Of a DNA stretch of 18,316 bases, positions 1-6,775 are shown piece by piece. The notes beneath the pieces are model-generated. The model saw nothing but the letters and a program-made list of their open reading frames with translations, had not been told where the DNA came from and searched no databases. Origin of the DNA: Alphaproteobacteria bacterium UBA2784 (GTDB lineage: Bacteria; Pseudomonadota; Alphaproteobacteria; Micropepsales; Micropepsaceae). The stretch spans positions 17,620-35,935 of the forward strand of contig DEIC01000084.1 of NCBI GenBank assembly GCA_002352285.1, given 5' to 3'. How positions within the stretch are numbered: the first letter of the stretch is position 1; each line of letters starts with the position of its first letter. Both the position numbers and the translations under genes were made by a program.

Positions 1-824
1 TGAACACCCGCCGGGGCCAAAGCCGCAAGCGTCCAGACGGGCAGGGCGAGCGCGGCACTGGCCGAAATCGCCACGAAAGCCGCCACATAAAGCACGCCAA
101 CGGCGAAACGCGAATGTTCCCCGAAGTAAAGCGCAGTCGATTTGACGCCGGCCACCAGATCGTCTTCGCGGTCCTGATGCGCATAGATCGTGTCATAGCC
201 CACTGTCCACAACACGCATCCCGCATAGAGGAGAAGGGCGGTTGTGCTGATCCCGCCCGTCAACTCGGCGACAGCCACCAGCACCCCCCAGTTAAAGACG
301 AGACCCAACCCCACTTGGGGAAAATGCGTGACGCGCTTGAGAAAGGGATAGAGCCCGATCAGCGCCACCGACGACAGCGCCACGATCTGCGCCTCGCGCC
401 GCAGCATCAAAAGAACGCCAAGCCCGATCAGAAGCAGCAATCCGAGAAAGACAAACGCCTGAAAGACGCTGATGCGCCCCGATGGCAAAGGCCGCCCGCG
501 CGTGCGCGCGACCTTGGCGTCAATGTGCCGGTCGGCAATGTCATTCCAGGTGCAGCCAGCCCCGCGCATCGCAACCGAACCCAGCGCAAAGAGCACAAGC
601 AGCAGCCCCACCTGCAAATAACTGCCGGAGTAAGGTGCGGTGGCAAACGGCCATGACAGCGCGACACCAAAGGCGCACGGCCAGAACAACAGCCACGAGC
701 CGATCGGCCTGTCGATGCGCGCAAGCCGGAGATAAGGCTCAATCGAGGCCGGCGCGCGATCAACCAGCGAAAGACGCACGGCGTCTTTCGGCTTTGCACG
801 GCTCACGCTCTCATGTGCCTCCAC
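1..824 (-). CDS. ubiA: 4-hydroxybenzoate polyprenyltransferase UbiA (3' end beyond window)
   Basis: Integral membrane prenyltransferase that attaches the polyprenyl tail to 4-hydroxybenzoate in ubiquinone synthesis. Read on the minus strand, the frame is open from 824 to the left edge (about 274 codons; the family has about 300-320), so only the C-terminal end is missing. Both Asp-rich prenyl-diphosphate/Mg2+ motifs are visible: NDIADRHIDAKVARTRGRPL in the first half and YDTIYAHQDREDDLVAGVKS in the second, with hydrophobic segments between and after them. The start is uncertain. GTG at 824 has AAGGA about 8 nt upstream; GTG at 806 has GGAGG about 11 nt upstream; the ATG between them is out of frame and stops at once. 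It is divergent from rsmE, with only about 45 nt between the starts. Identification is firm; the exact start is not. Confidence 0.93.
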   Translation of the reverse strand, partial: MEAHESVSRAKPKDAVRLSLVDRAPASIEPYLRLARIDRPIGSWLLFWPCAFGVALSWPFATAPYSGSYLQVGLLLVLFALGSVAMRGAGCTWNDIADRHIDAKVARTRGRPLPSGRISVFQAFVFLGLLLLIGLGVLLMLRREAQIVALSSVALIGLYPFLKRVTHFPQVGLGLVFNWGVLVAVAELTGGISTTALLLYAGCVLWTVGYDTIYAHQDREDDLVAGVKSTALYFGEHSRFAVGVLYVAAFVAISASAALALPVWTLAALAPAGV

Positions 825-869
825 GAACTGCTTCCTTGACCAGCGCAATTGGTCCGCAACAATAGCGCC

Positions 870-1628
870 ATGACAGGATCAAATCACGCCCGCGCTCCCA
901 GGCTTTTCGTCACGGCTGATCTTGGCCCCGGCGCGGAAGCCGCCTTCGACGAGGGCCAGGCCCATTACCTGCGCCATGTCTTGAGGCTGGAGGGTGGTGC
1001 GCCACTCCTTCTCTTTAATGGCCGCGATGGTGAATGGCGCGCCACGCTGGCGCATCAGGGCAAGCGTGGTGCGGCTGCGCATGTTGCCGCACAAACGCGC
1101 GCGCAGATCGCGTCACCCGATGTCTGGCTCCTCTTTGCGCCGATCAAGCGCACGCCCGCCGATTTCATCGCGCAGAAGGCAACCGAGTTGGGCGTATCAG
1201 CCCTGATGCCGGTCATCACGCGGCGCACGATTGTCTCGCGCGTCAATGACGTGCGCATGAAGGCCAACGCAATCGAAGCTGCCGAACAATGTGAGCGCCT
1301 CGATGTGCCCGCCTGCCATGCGGCACAGGATCTGATGGATGTGCTGGGCGGCTTTCCCGCTGACCGCATGCTCGTCTTTGCTGACGAGGCGGGTGTTGAT
1401 GATGGCGCCGCAAAGCCGCTCGCCGCAGCGCTTGCGCCCCATCACGGGCAAAAGAGGTGGGCGCTCCTCATCGGACCCGAAGGCGGATTTGAACCCGCAG
1501 AGCGCGATGCCATCCGCGCCCTGAAGCAGGCGGTGCCGGTCACGCTGGGGCCGCGTATCCTGCGCGCTGACACGGCTGCCTTGGCCGGTCTGGCCCTGTT
1601 GCAGGCGAATTGCGGCGATTGGGTCTGA
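870..1628 (+). CDS. rsmE: 16S rRNA (uracil-1498-N3)-methyltransferase RsmE
   Basis: SAM-dependent methyltransferase that makes m3U1498 in 16S rRNA of the small ribosomal subunit. The 252-residue product is near the usual family length of about 240-250. The N-terminal PUA-like part contains HYLRHVLRL. The C-terminal SPOUT (trefoil-knot) part has LLIGPEGGFEPAERDA at about residues 198-213, followed by LGPRILRADTAALAGLALL, the conserved SAM-binding knot segments. ATG 870 was chosen; an in-frame TTG at 849 would add seven residues and is less likely, though no clear Shine-Dalgarno sequence precedes either. It is divergent from ubiA and followed, after 146 nt, by gshA on the same strand, a neighbourhood familiar from Hyphomicrobiales. 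Sure of family; the start is moderately certain. Confidence 0.93.
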   Translation: MTGSNHARAPRLFVTADLGPGAEAAFDEGQAHYLRHVLRLEGGAPLLLFNGRDGEWRATLAHQGKRGAAAHVAAQTRAQIASPDVWLLFAPIKRTPADFIAQKATELGVSALMPVITRRTIVSRVNDVRMKANAIEAAEQCERLDVPACHAAQDLMDVLGGFPADRMLVFADEAGVDDGAAKPLAAALAPHHGQKRWALLIGPEGGFEPAERDAIRALKQAVPVTLGPRILRADTAALAGLALLQANCGDWV

Positions 1629-1699
1629 CATTCCTGTGAAATAGTCGATTCAGTTGCGCCCCGGGGGTTGCAGGCGCGCGCATCCTTTGCCACATCGCT

Positions 1700-1723
1700 G
1701 TGAACAGAAAACGCGGCGTTCAC
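1700..1723. promoter_or_regulatory. inverted repeat in the rsmE-gshA gap
   Basis: The 146-nt gap between rsmE and gshA contains GTGAAC (1700-1705) and its exact reverse complement GTTCAC (1718-1723), separated by 12 nt and lying about 52 nt before the gshA start. A second overlapping pair, GAACAG and CTGTTC, uses partly the same bases. The spacing of about 1.7 helical turns between arm centres would suit a dimeric repressor or activator, or a weak RNA hairpin. No consensus -35/-10 pair was recognised. The function is inferred from position only. Confidence 0.3.
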
Positions 1724-1774
1724 TGTTCGCAGAGTCAAGTCGAACGGCAAGCAACGCCAAAGGGAGGAAAATGC

Positions 1775-3136
1775 ATGTCCATTCCCCAGGCGGGCGGCGG
1801 CCCGATTGAATCGCGTGCCCAGCTTGTCGCGATGATCGCCGACGGCTGCAAGCCGCGAAAGGAATGGCGCATCGGCACCGAGCACGAAAAGTTCGGCTAT
1901 CGGCTCAAGGATTTTTCACCGCTTCCCTATGAAGGCGCCAATGGCGTCAAGGCGCTGCTTGAAGGCATGCAGCGTTTTGGCTGGCAGCCCGTGCGCGAGG
2001 GCGACAACATCATCGGCCTGAAGCAGGGTGGGGCTGCCATCAGCCTGGAACCCGGCGGTCAGTTCGAACTTTCCGGCGCGCCGCTAAAGACAGTCCACGA
2101 GACCTGCTCGGAAGTGAACCTGCATCTGGAACAGGTGCGTGAAGTCGCTGGCGAAATCGGCGCGGGCTTTCTGGGTTTGGGCTTTGCCCCCACCTGGACA
2201 CGCGATGAAGTGCCGGTGATGCCCAAAGGCCGCTATGCGATCATGCGGCGCTATATGCCGATGGTCGGCGGCTATGGCCTCGACATGATGTTCCGCACCT
2301 GCACGGTGCAGGTAAACCTCGACTTTGCCACCGAAGACGACATGCGCAAGAAGATGCGCGTGGCGCTGGCGCTGCAGCCGGTGGCGACTGCGCTCTTTGC
2401 CAATTCCCCGTTCCGTCACGGGCGGCCCAACGGCTTTCTCTCCTATCGCAGCCAGATCTGGACCGATACCGACAACGCGCGCTCCGGTATGCTGCCGCTC
2501 GCCTTTGAAGACGGCTTTGGCTTCGAGCGTTATGTCGATTACGCGCTCGATGTGCCGATGTACTTTGTCTATCGCGACGGCAAATATATCGATGTCGCCG
2601 GAAAATCATTCCGCGATTTTATGGATGGCCGCATAGCGGAATTGAAGGGCATCACGCCCACGCTGTCAGACTGGGCGGATCACCTCACCACGCTCTTTCC
2701 TGAAGCGCGCCTGAAGAAATTCATCGAGATGCGCGGCGCCGATGGCGGTCCTTGGCGCCGACTGTGCGCGCTGCCTGCCCTGTGGGTTGGCCTGATGTAT
2801 GACTCCGGCACGCTGGATGCAGCATGGGAGCTGGTCAGCGATTGGTCAGCGGAGGAGCGCCAGATGCTGCGCCACACCGTGCCGGTGCTGGGCCTCAAGA
2901 CACCGTTCCGCAAGGGCTCGGTGCGCGATCTCGCCCGCCAGATGGTTGAACTCTCCGCCCACGGCCTCAAGGCACGCGCCCGCGCCGACGGCTTTGGCGA
3001 CACGGAGGAGCATTTCCTTCATACGCTGCGTCTCACCGTAGAGCGCAACGAAACGCCGGCCGAAGAAATGCTGGCGAAATATCACGGGGCCTGGAACCGA
3101 GACATCAATCGCGTCTTTGCCGAATACAGCTATTGA
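1775..3136 (+). CDS. gshA: glutamate-cysteine ligase (plant/alphaproteobacterial class)
   Basis: ATP-dependent ligase that joins L-glutamate and L-cysteine, the first and rate-limiting step of glutathione synthesis in the cytoplasm. The 453-residue protein has the full GCS2-type signature of the plant/alphaproteobacterial class rather than the gamma-proteobacterial one: WRIGTEHEKFGY at residues 31-42, SLEPGGQFELSGAP at 90-103, MPKGRYAIMRRYMP at 149-162 and MMFRTCTVQVNLDF at 171-184. ATG 1775 is fixed by a strong AGGGAGGA (1761-1768) about 6 nt upstream. The frame is open further upstream to 1700, but that part is unlike the family. An ATG at 1771 is out of frame. The SDR gene follows after 19 nt, probably co-transcribed. 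gshB is not in the window. Confidence 0.96.
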   Translation: MSIPQAGGGPIESRAQLVAMIADGCKPRKEWRIGTEHEKFGYRLKDFSPLPYEGANGVKALLEGMQRFGWQPVREGDNIIGLKQGGAAISLEPGGQFELSGAPLKTVHETCSEVNLHLEQVREVAGEIGAGFLGLGFAPTWTRDEVPVMPKGRYAIMRRYMPMVGGYGLDMMFRTCTVQVNLDFATEDDMRKKMRVALALQPVATALFANSPFRHGRPNGFLSYRSQIWTDTDNARSGMLPLAFEDGFGFERYVDYALDVPMYFVYRDGKYIDVAGKSFRDFMDGRIAELKGITPTLSDWADHLTTLFPEARLKKFIEMRGADGGPWRRLCALPALWVGLMYDSGTLDAAWELVSDWSAEERQMLRHTVPVLGLKTPFRKGSVRDLARQMVELSAHGLKARARADGFGDTEEHFLHTLRLTVERNETPAEEMLAKYHGAWNRDINRVFAEYSY

Positions 3137-3155
3137 AGCAGAGGGGGAGAAAGAC

Positions 3156-4004
3156 ATGAAAAGCGTCGTCATCACGGGCGTCTCGACCGGCATTGGTCAT
3201 GCCGCCGCCGAAACGCTGATCCGCAACGGCGTTCATGTCTTTGGCAGCGTCCGCAAGAAGGCGGATGCCGACCGCGTGAAAAACGAACTCGGCCCCTTCT
3301 TCACGCCGCTGATCTTTGACGTGACCGACGAGGCTGCCATCCGCCGCGCCGCTGAAGACGTGCGCAAGGAGCTGAACGGCCAGAAGCTCGCAGGTCTTGT
3401 CAACAATGCCGGCATCGCCGTGGCGGGGCCTCTGCTGCACATGCCGCCCGATGAATTGCGCCACCAGATGGAGGTGAACCTCATTGGCCCGATGATGGTG
3501 AGCCAGGCCTTTGGTCCCCTGCTCGGCGCTGATCCGTCGCTGAAGGGGCCGCCCGGCCGCATCGTGATGATCTCATCGGTGGCGGGCGAAAACGGCCAGC
3601 CCTTCATGGGCCCCTACGCGGCGTCCAAGCACGCGCTGGAAGGATTGTCAGAGTCGCTCCGTCGCGAACTCATTCCCTTTGGCATCGACGTGATTGTGAT
3701 CGGCCCCGGCGCGGTCAAGACGCCGATCTGGGACAAGGCGAACGATCTCGACATCAGCCGCTATGCCAACACGCCCTATGCAAAGGCGCTCGGCAATCTG
3801 AAGTCATACATGTTGAAAGCGGGCGCCAATGGCATCGCCGCATCGCGGCTGGGTGATCTCATCCATCACGTGCTGACAGCCGATAAACCCAAGACGCGCT
3901 ATCGCATCGTGCCCAGCGCGCTGGAGAGTTTCATGCTGCGCAGCCTGCCCAAGCGCACGGTGGACCGCCTGATCGCCAGGCGGCTGGGGCTGACGAAGAT
4001 TTGA
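3156..4004 (+). CDS. short-chain dehydrogenase/reductase (SDR), classical type
   Basis: NAD(P)-dependent oxidoreductase of 282 residues with an intact classical SDR core. TGVSTGIG (residues 7-14) is the dinucleotide-binding glycine motif. NNAG is at 83-86, the catalytic Ser is probably S141 in ISSVAG, and the YAASK motif gives Y154 and K158. The absence of an acidic residue at the end of beta-strand 2, with Arg/Lys nearby (SVRKK, 31-35), suggests a preference for NADP(H). The substrate cannot be told from sequence; the length and the C-terminal extension past PGAVKTPIW resemble SDRs acting on lipids, retinol- or steroid-like compounds. A purine-rich GGGGGAGA lies just before ATG 3156. It sits 19 nt behind gshA and converges on tldD. 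Confidence 0.9.
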   Translation: MKSVVITGVSTGIGHAAAETLIRNGVHVFGSVRKKADADRVKNELGPFFTPLIFDVTDEAAIRRAAEDVRKELNGQKLAGLVNNAGIAVAGPLLHMPPDELRHQMEVNLIGPMMVSQAFGPLLGADPSLKGPPGRIVMISSVAGENGQPFMGPYAASKHALEGLSESLRRELIPFGIDVIVIGPGAVKTPIWDKANDLDISRYANTPYAKALGNLKSYMLKAGANGIAASRLGDLIHHVLTADKPKTRYRIVPSALESFMLRSLPKRTVDRLIARRLGLTKI

Positions 4005-4049
4005 TGATGGTTTGGCCCTTGCCGAACTAGATGCGGTGTTGATGCAAAG

Positions 4050-4086
4050 TTTCCCTCGCCCCGCGCTTCTGGCGGGGAGAGCGAAA
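4050..4086. terminator. imperfect hairpin between convergent SDR and tldD genes
   Basis: The 140-nt convergent gap holds an extended inverted repeat: CCCCGC (4059-4064) pairs with GCGGGG (4072-4077) around a 7-nt loop. The stem continues outward through CTC/GAG and TTTC/GAAA, with single mismatches between the blocks. No long T-run follows on either strand, so it is not a textbook Rho-independent terminator. It may act as a bidirectional transcript end or 3'-end stabiliser, or be a copy of a dispersed palindromic intergenic repeat of the kind common in rhizobial genomes. The remainder of 4005-4144 shows nothing recognisable. Confidence 0.5.
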
Positions 4087-4144
4087 GCACAGTTGATTTG
4101 GTGAGCAAGCACGCGAACTGCTTAGATGCAGCCCACAAACTTCC

Positions 4145-5635
4145 TCACCCGGTGCCGCCAACGGTCAGCCCCTCGATCAGCAATGTGGGCTGGCCGACGC
4201 CGACCGGCACGCCCTGACCGTTCTTGCCGCACGTGCCGATGCCCGGATCAAGCGCCATGTCATTGGCGACCATCTTGATGCGGGTCAGGGCATCCGGCCC
4301 GTTGCCGATCAGGGTCGCGCCTTTGACCGGCGCGCCGATCTTGCCGTTCTCGATGCGATAGGCCTCGGTGCACGAAAACACGAACTTGCCGCTGGTGATA
4401 TCCACCTGCCCGCCGCCGAAATTGACGGCATAGATGCCGTTCTTCGCCGCCGCGATCACCTCTTCCGGTGCGTGAGTGCCGCCAAGCATATAGGTGTTCG
4501 TCATGCGCGGCAGAACCGGATAGGCGTAAGACTGACGCCGCCCGTTGCCGGTGGGCGCAACACCCATCAGCCGCGCATTCTGGCGATCCTGAATATAGCC
4601 TTTGAGGATGCCATCCTCGATCAGCACGGTGCGCGCCGTAGGTGTGCCCTCGTCATCGACGCTCAGCGACCCGCGCCGTCCTGGCAGCGTGCCATCGTCA
4701 ATCACGGTCACACCGGGCGCGGCAACGCGCTCGCCCAGCAAGCCGGCAAAGGCGCTGGTTTTCTTGCGGTTGAAGTCGCCCTCAAGTCCGTGGCCGATGG
4801 CTTCATGCAACAGGATGCCCGGCCAGCCCGGTCCCAGCACGACCTGCATTTCGCCAGCGGGCGCCGCGACCGACGACAGATTGACCAGCGCCTGACGCAG
4901 CGCCTCATCAACTTGCGCCTTCCAGACAGCGGGATCGAGATAGGCAAGATAGCTGGACCGGCCGCCGGTTCCTGCCGTGCCGGATTCCTGCCGGTCGCCA
5001 TCGCCGACGACGACACTCACATTCAGCCGCACCAGCGGACGCATGTCGGCAACGCGCGCGCCACCCTTGCGCACGATCTCGACCGACTGCCACTCGCCTG
5101 CCAGCGAGGCCGAGACCTGCCGCACGCGCGGATCCTTGGCGCGCGCATAGGCATCCATGTCCTGAAGCAGGCGCACCTTCGCCTCGAACGGGGTGAGCAG
5201 CAGCGGATTATCATCGGGATAGAGGTGGCGATTGGTGCGCGACGGCGCAGGGGCCGGGGCAACCCCATAGCCCTCCTTCACCACTTTCACCGTGTCGGCG
5301 GCGCGCTTGAGCGCAGCTTCGGAAATTTCGGTCGCATGGGCATAGCCCGTGGTCTCGCCTGCCACACAGCGCAGGCCAAACCCCTGCGACACATCAGTCG
5401 TCGCTGATTTCAGCCGCCCGTCATCAAACACCAGCGATTCCGACTGGCGCAGCTCGACAAAAAGTTCGCCGTCGTCCGCGCCATGGAGCGTGTCGTCGAT
5501 CAGGCGCTCGACGCGGGCGGAATCAAGTCCGGCCTCATCCAGCAGGCGGGGCGGCAAGGGAGAAGCGGTGCTCAAGGCTTGGGTCTCTCTGGGGAAGGGG
5601 GAATGCGGTGCAACCCATTGTGGCCTTTGGGACAT
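4145..5635 (-). CDS. tldD: metalloprotease TldD (PmbA/TldD family)
   Basis: Zinc metalloprotease subunit that normally works with TldE (PmbA) to degrade unfolded peptides and, in some bacteria, to mature peptide antibiotics or process antitoxins. The zinc motif HEAIGH gives H277, E278 and H282, in the context LLHEAIGHGLEGD. The likely third ligand, a conserved Cys, is C422 in KFVFSCTEAYR. RMTNTYMLGG and the glycine-rich C-terminus are also typical. As called from ATG 5635 the product is 496 residues, with a proline-rich first 20 residues that other TldD proteins usually lack. An in-frame TTG at 5575 would give 476 residues, closer to the family, but neither start has a clear Shine-Dalgarno sequence. 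The partner gene tldE/pmbA is not in the window. Divergent from coxB. Confidence 0.94.
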   Translation of the reverse strand: MSQRPQWVAPHSPFPRETQALSTASPLPPRLLDEAGLDSARVERLIDDTLHGADDGELFVELRQSESLVFDDGRLKSATTDVSQGFGLRCVAGETTGYAHATEISEAALKRAADTVKVVKEGYGVAPAPAPSRTNRHLYPDDNPLLLTPFEAKVRLLQDMDAYARAKDPRVRQVSASLAGEWQSVEIVRKGGARVADMRPLVRLNVSVVVGDGDRQESGTAGTGGRSSYLAYLDPAVWKAQVDEALRQALVNLSSVAAPAGEMQVVLGPGWPGILLHEAIGHGLEGDFNRKKTSAFAGLLGERVAAPGVTVIDDGTLPGRRGSLSVDDEGTPTARTVLIEDGILKGYIQDRQNARLMGVAPTGNGRRQSYAYPVLPRMTNTYMLGGTHAPEEVIAAAKNGIYAVNFGGGQVDITSGKFVFSCTEAYRIENGKIGAPVKGATLIGNGPDALTRIKMVANDMALDPGIGTCGKNGQGVPVGVGQPTLLIEGLTVGGTG

Positions 5636-5874
5636 AACGTCGCAAGCAGGGCCTCATGGATCGAAGCAGCACGGGCGATCTCTATGATAATAGCCGGATT
5701 CGTATTGCTCCTTCCTGGTCTTTGCGCCATGGAGGGGCCGGTTTTGTATTGAGCGCGGCATGGGCTGCGCCGGGCGGGGCATTGCCTTTGAGGGCATGTC
5801 AGGCCGGGGGCAAGGGGCCGTCGTCTGCTTGGGCCGTCAGCGCCAAACGCTGATGTGGGAATGTGGGACAGGAC
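5636..5874. other. tldD-coxB divergent intergenic region
   Basis: This 239-nt spacer must carry the promoter of the cox operon and that of tldD. I could not find a convincing sigma-70-type -35/-10 pair on either strand. It contains a 22-codon frame, ATG 5684 to TGA 5752, encoding a hydrophobic peptide beginning MIIAGFVLLLPGLCA, without a good ribosome site. It also contains a hairpin 21 nt before coxB (listed separately). Longer open frames across the spacer on the plus strand look non-coding: they are rich in Gly, Arg and Ala and have no family features. Confidence 0.5.
5837..5853 (+). promoter_or_regulatory. small hairpin in the coxB leader
   Basis: TCAGCG (5837-5842) and CGCTGA (5848-5853) form a perfect 6-bp stem with a 5-nt CCAAA loop, ending 21 nt before the coxB ATG. 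In the mRNA it would sit directly upstream of the ribosome-binding region and could influence translation or transcript stability. The stem is short and may be chance. Confidence 0.25.
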
Positions 5875-6744
5875 ATGAACCAGTCGGGACGTATTTTGGG
5901 GCGTTTGGCCCGCGCAGTTTCAACACCCTTCCGGGTGGCGGCGGCGGCCCTTGGACTTTTGGCGCTTCACGCGTCGGCGGCATGGGCATCCCAGCCGATG
6001 CCGTGGCAGCTCAACCTGCAAGACCCGGCCACAGCCAAGATGGAGAAGGTCCACGAATTTCACGACCTTCTGCTCGTCATCATCACGGCGATCGTCATCT
6101 TCGTGCTGGCGCTGCTGCTCTGGGTGATGATCCGCTACAATTCCAGGGCAAACCCGACCCCTTCCAAGACCAGCCACAACACGCTGATCGAAGTGATCTG
6201 GACAGTGGTGCCGGTCGCCATTCTGGTGGTGATCGCGATCCCCTCCTTCAAACTTCTCTATTACTCCGACACGATCCCGCAAGCCGACCTGACGGTGAAG
6301 GTGATCGGCAAGCAGTGGTACTGGACCTACGAGTACCCCGATAACGGCAACTTCACCTTTGACTCGCTGATGCTCACCGACGAGGAGGCAGCCGCCAAGG
6401 GCGAGCCGCGCCTTCTGGGTGTCGATAACCGTATTGTCGTGCCGGTCGGCAAGAACGTGGTGCTGGACGTGACGGCGGCTGACGTGATCCACGCCTTTGC
6501 GATGCCGGCCTTCGGCATCAAGATCGACGCCATTCCCGGCCGCCTGAACCAGACCTGGTTCAAGGCCGAGCGGGAGGGCGTCTATTACGGCCAGTGCTCC
6601 GAGCTTTGCGGCTCGCGCCACGCCTTCATGCCCATCGTGATCGAAGTCGTGAGCGAGGCAGAGTTCAACGCATGGGTCGCATCAGCCCAGCAGCAATTCG
6701 GCGCCGCGGACGGTGAGACAATCACCGCTTCCGCCGGCAACTGA
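5875..6744 (+). CDS. coxB: cytochrome c oxidase subunit II (CuA subunit, aa3 type)
   Basis: Subunit II of the aa3 terminal oxidase; it takes electrons from cytochrome c at the binuclear CuA centre on the periplasmic side. The 289-residue protein starts with a basic n-region and a hydrophobic stretch ending in AWA (about residues 36-38), a likely signal peptide. Two membrane helices follow, at about 64-86 and 105-128. In the cupredoxin domain all CuA ligands are present: H206, then C241, E243, C245, H249 and M252 in GQCSELCGSRHAFM. The aromatic electron-entry patch is QWYWTYEYP at 147-155. ATG 5875 was preferred to GTG 5863; its Shine-Dalgarno match is weak. It is the first gene of the cox operon, 31 nt before coxA. 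Confidence 0.97.
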   Translation: MNQSGRILGRLARAVSTPFRVAAAALGLLALHASAAWASQPMPWQLNLQDPATAKMEKVHEFHDLLLVIITAIVIFVLALLLWVMIRYNSRANPTPSKTSHNTLIEVIWTVVPVAILVVIAIPSFKLLYYSDTIPQADLTVKVIGKQWYWTYEYPDNGNFTFDSLMLTDEEAAAKGEPRLLGVDNRIVVPVGKNVVLDVTAADVIHAFAMPAFGIKIDAIPGRLNQTWFKAEREGVYYGQCSELCGSRHAFMPIVIEVVSEAEFNAWVASAQQQFGAADGETITASAGN

Positions 6745-6775
6745 CATTTCCTGATTTCCAAGGGGCAAGTTACCC

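Noticed and set aside
1718..1728. GTTC-N3-GTTC resembling half of an alphaproteobacterial LexA box
   Set aside because: The alphaproteobacterial LexA site needs a 7-nt spacer; here it is 3 nt.
1700..1774. Possible N-terminal extension of GshA
   Set aside because: The strong AGGGAGGA at 1761-1768 and homology of the N-terminus fix ATG 1775; the extension overlaps the inverted repeat.
4472..5407. 311-codon plus-strand frame over tldD
   Set aside because: Lies opposite the unmistakable TldD coding sequence and has no recognisable motif.
5760..6344. 194-codon plus-strand frame overlapping the start of coxB
   Set aside because: Out of frame with coxB, no motif, Gly/Arg/Asp-rich shadow translation.
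5920..6621. 233-codon minus-strand frame over coxB
   Set aside because: Antisense to coxB, which carries all CuA ligands; charged low-complexity composition.
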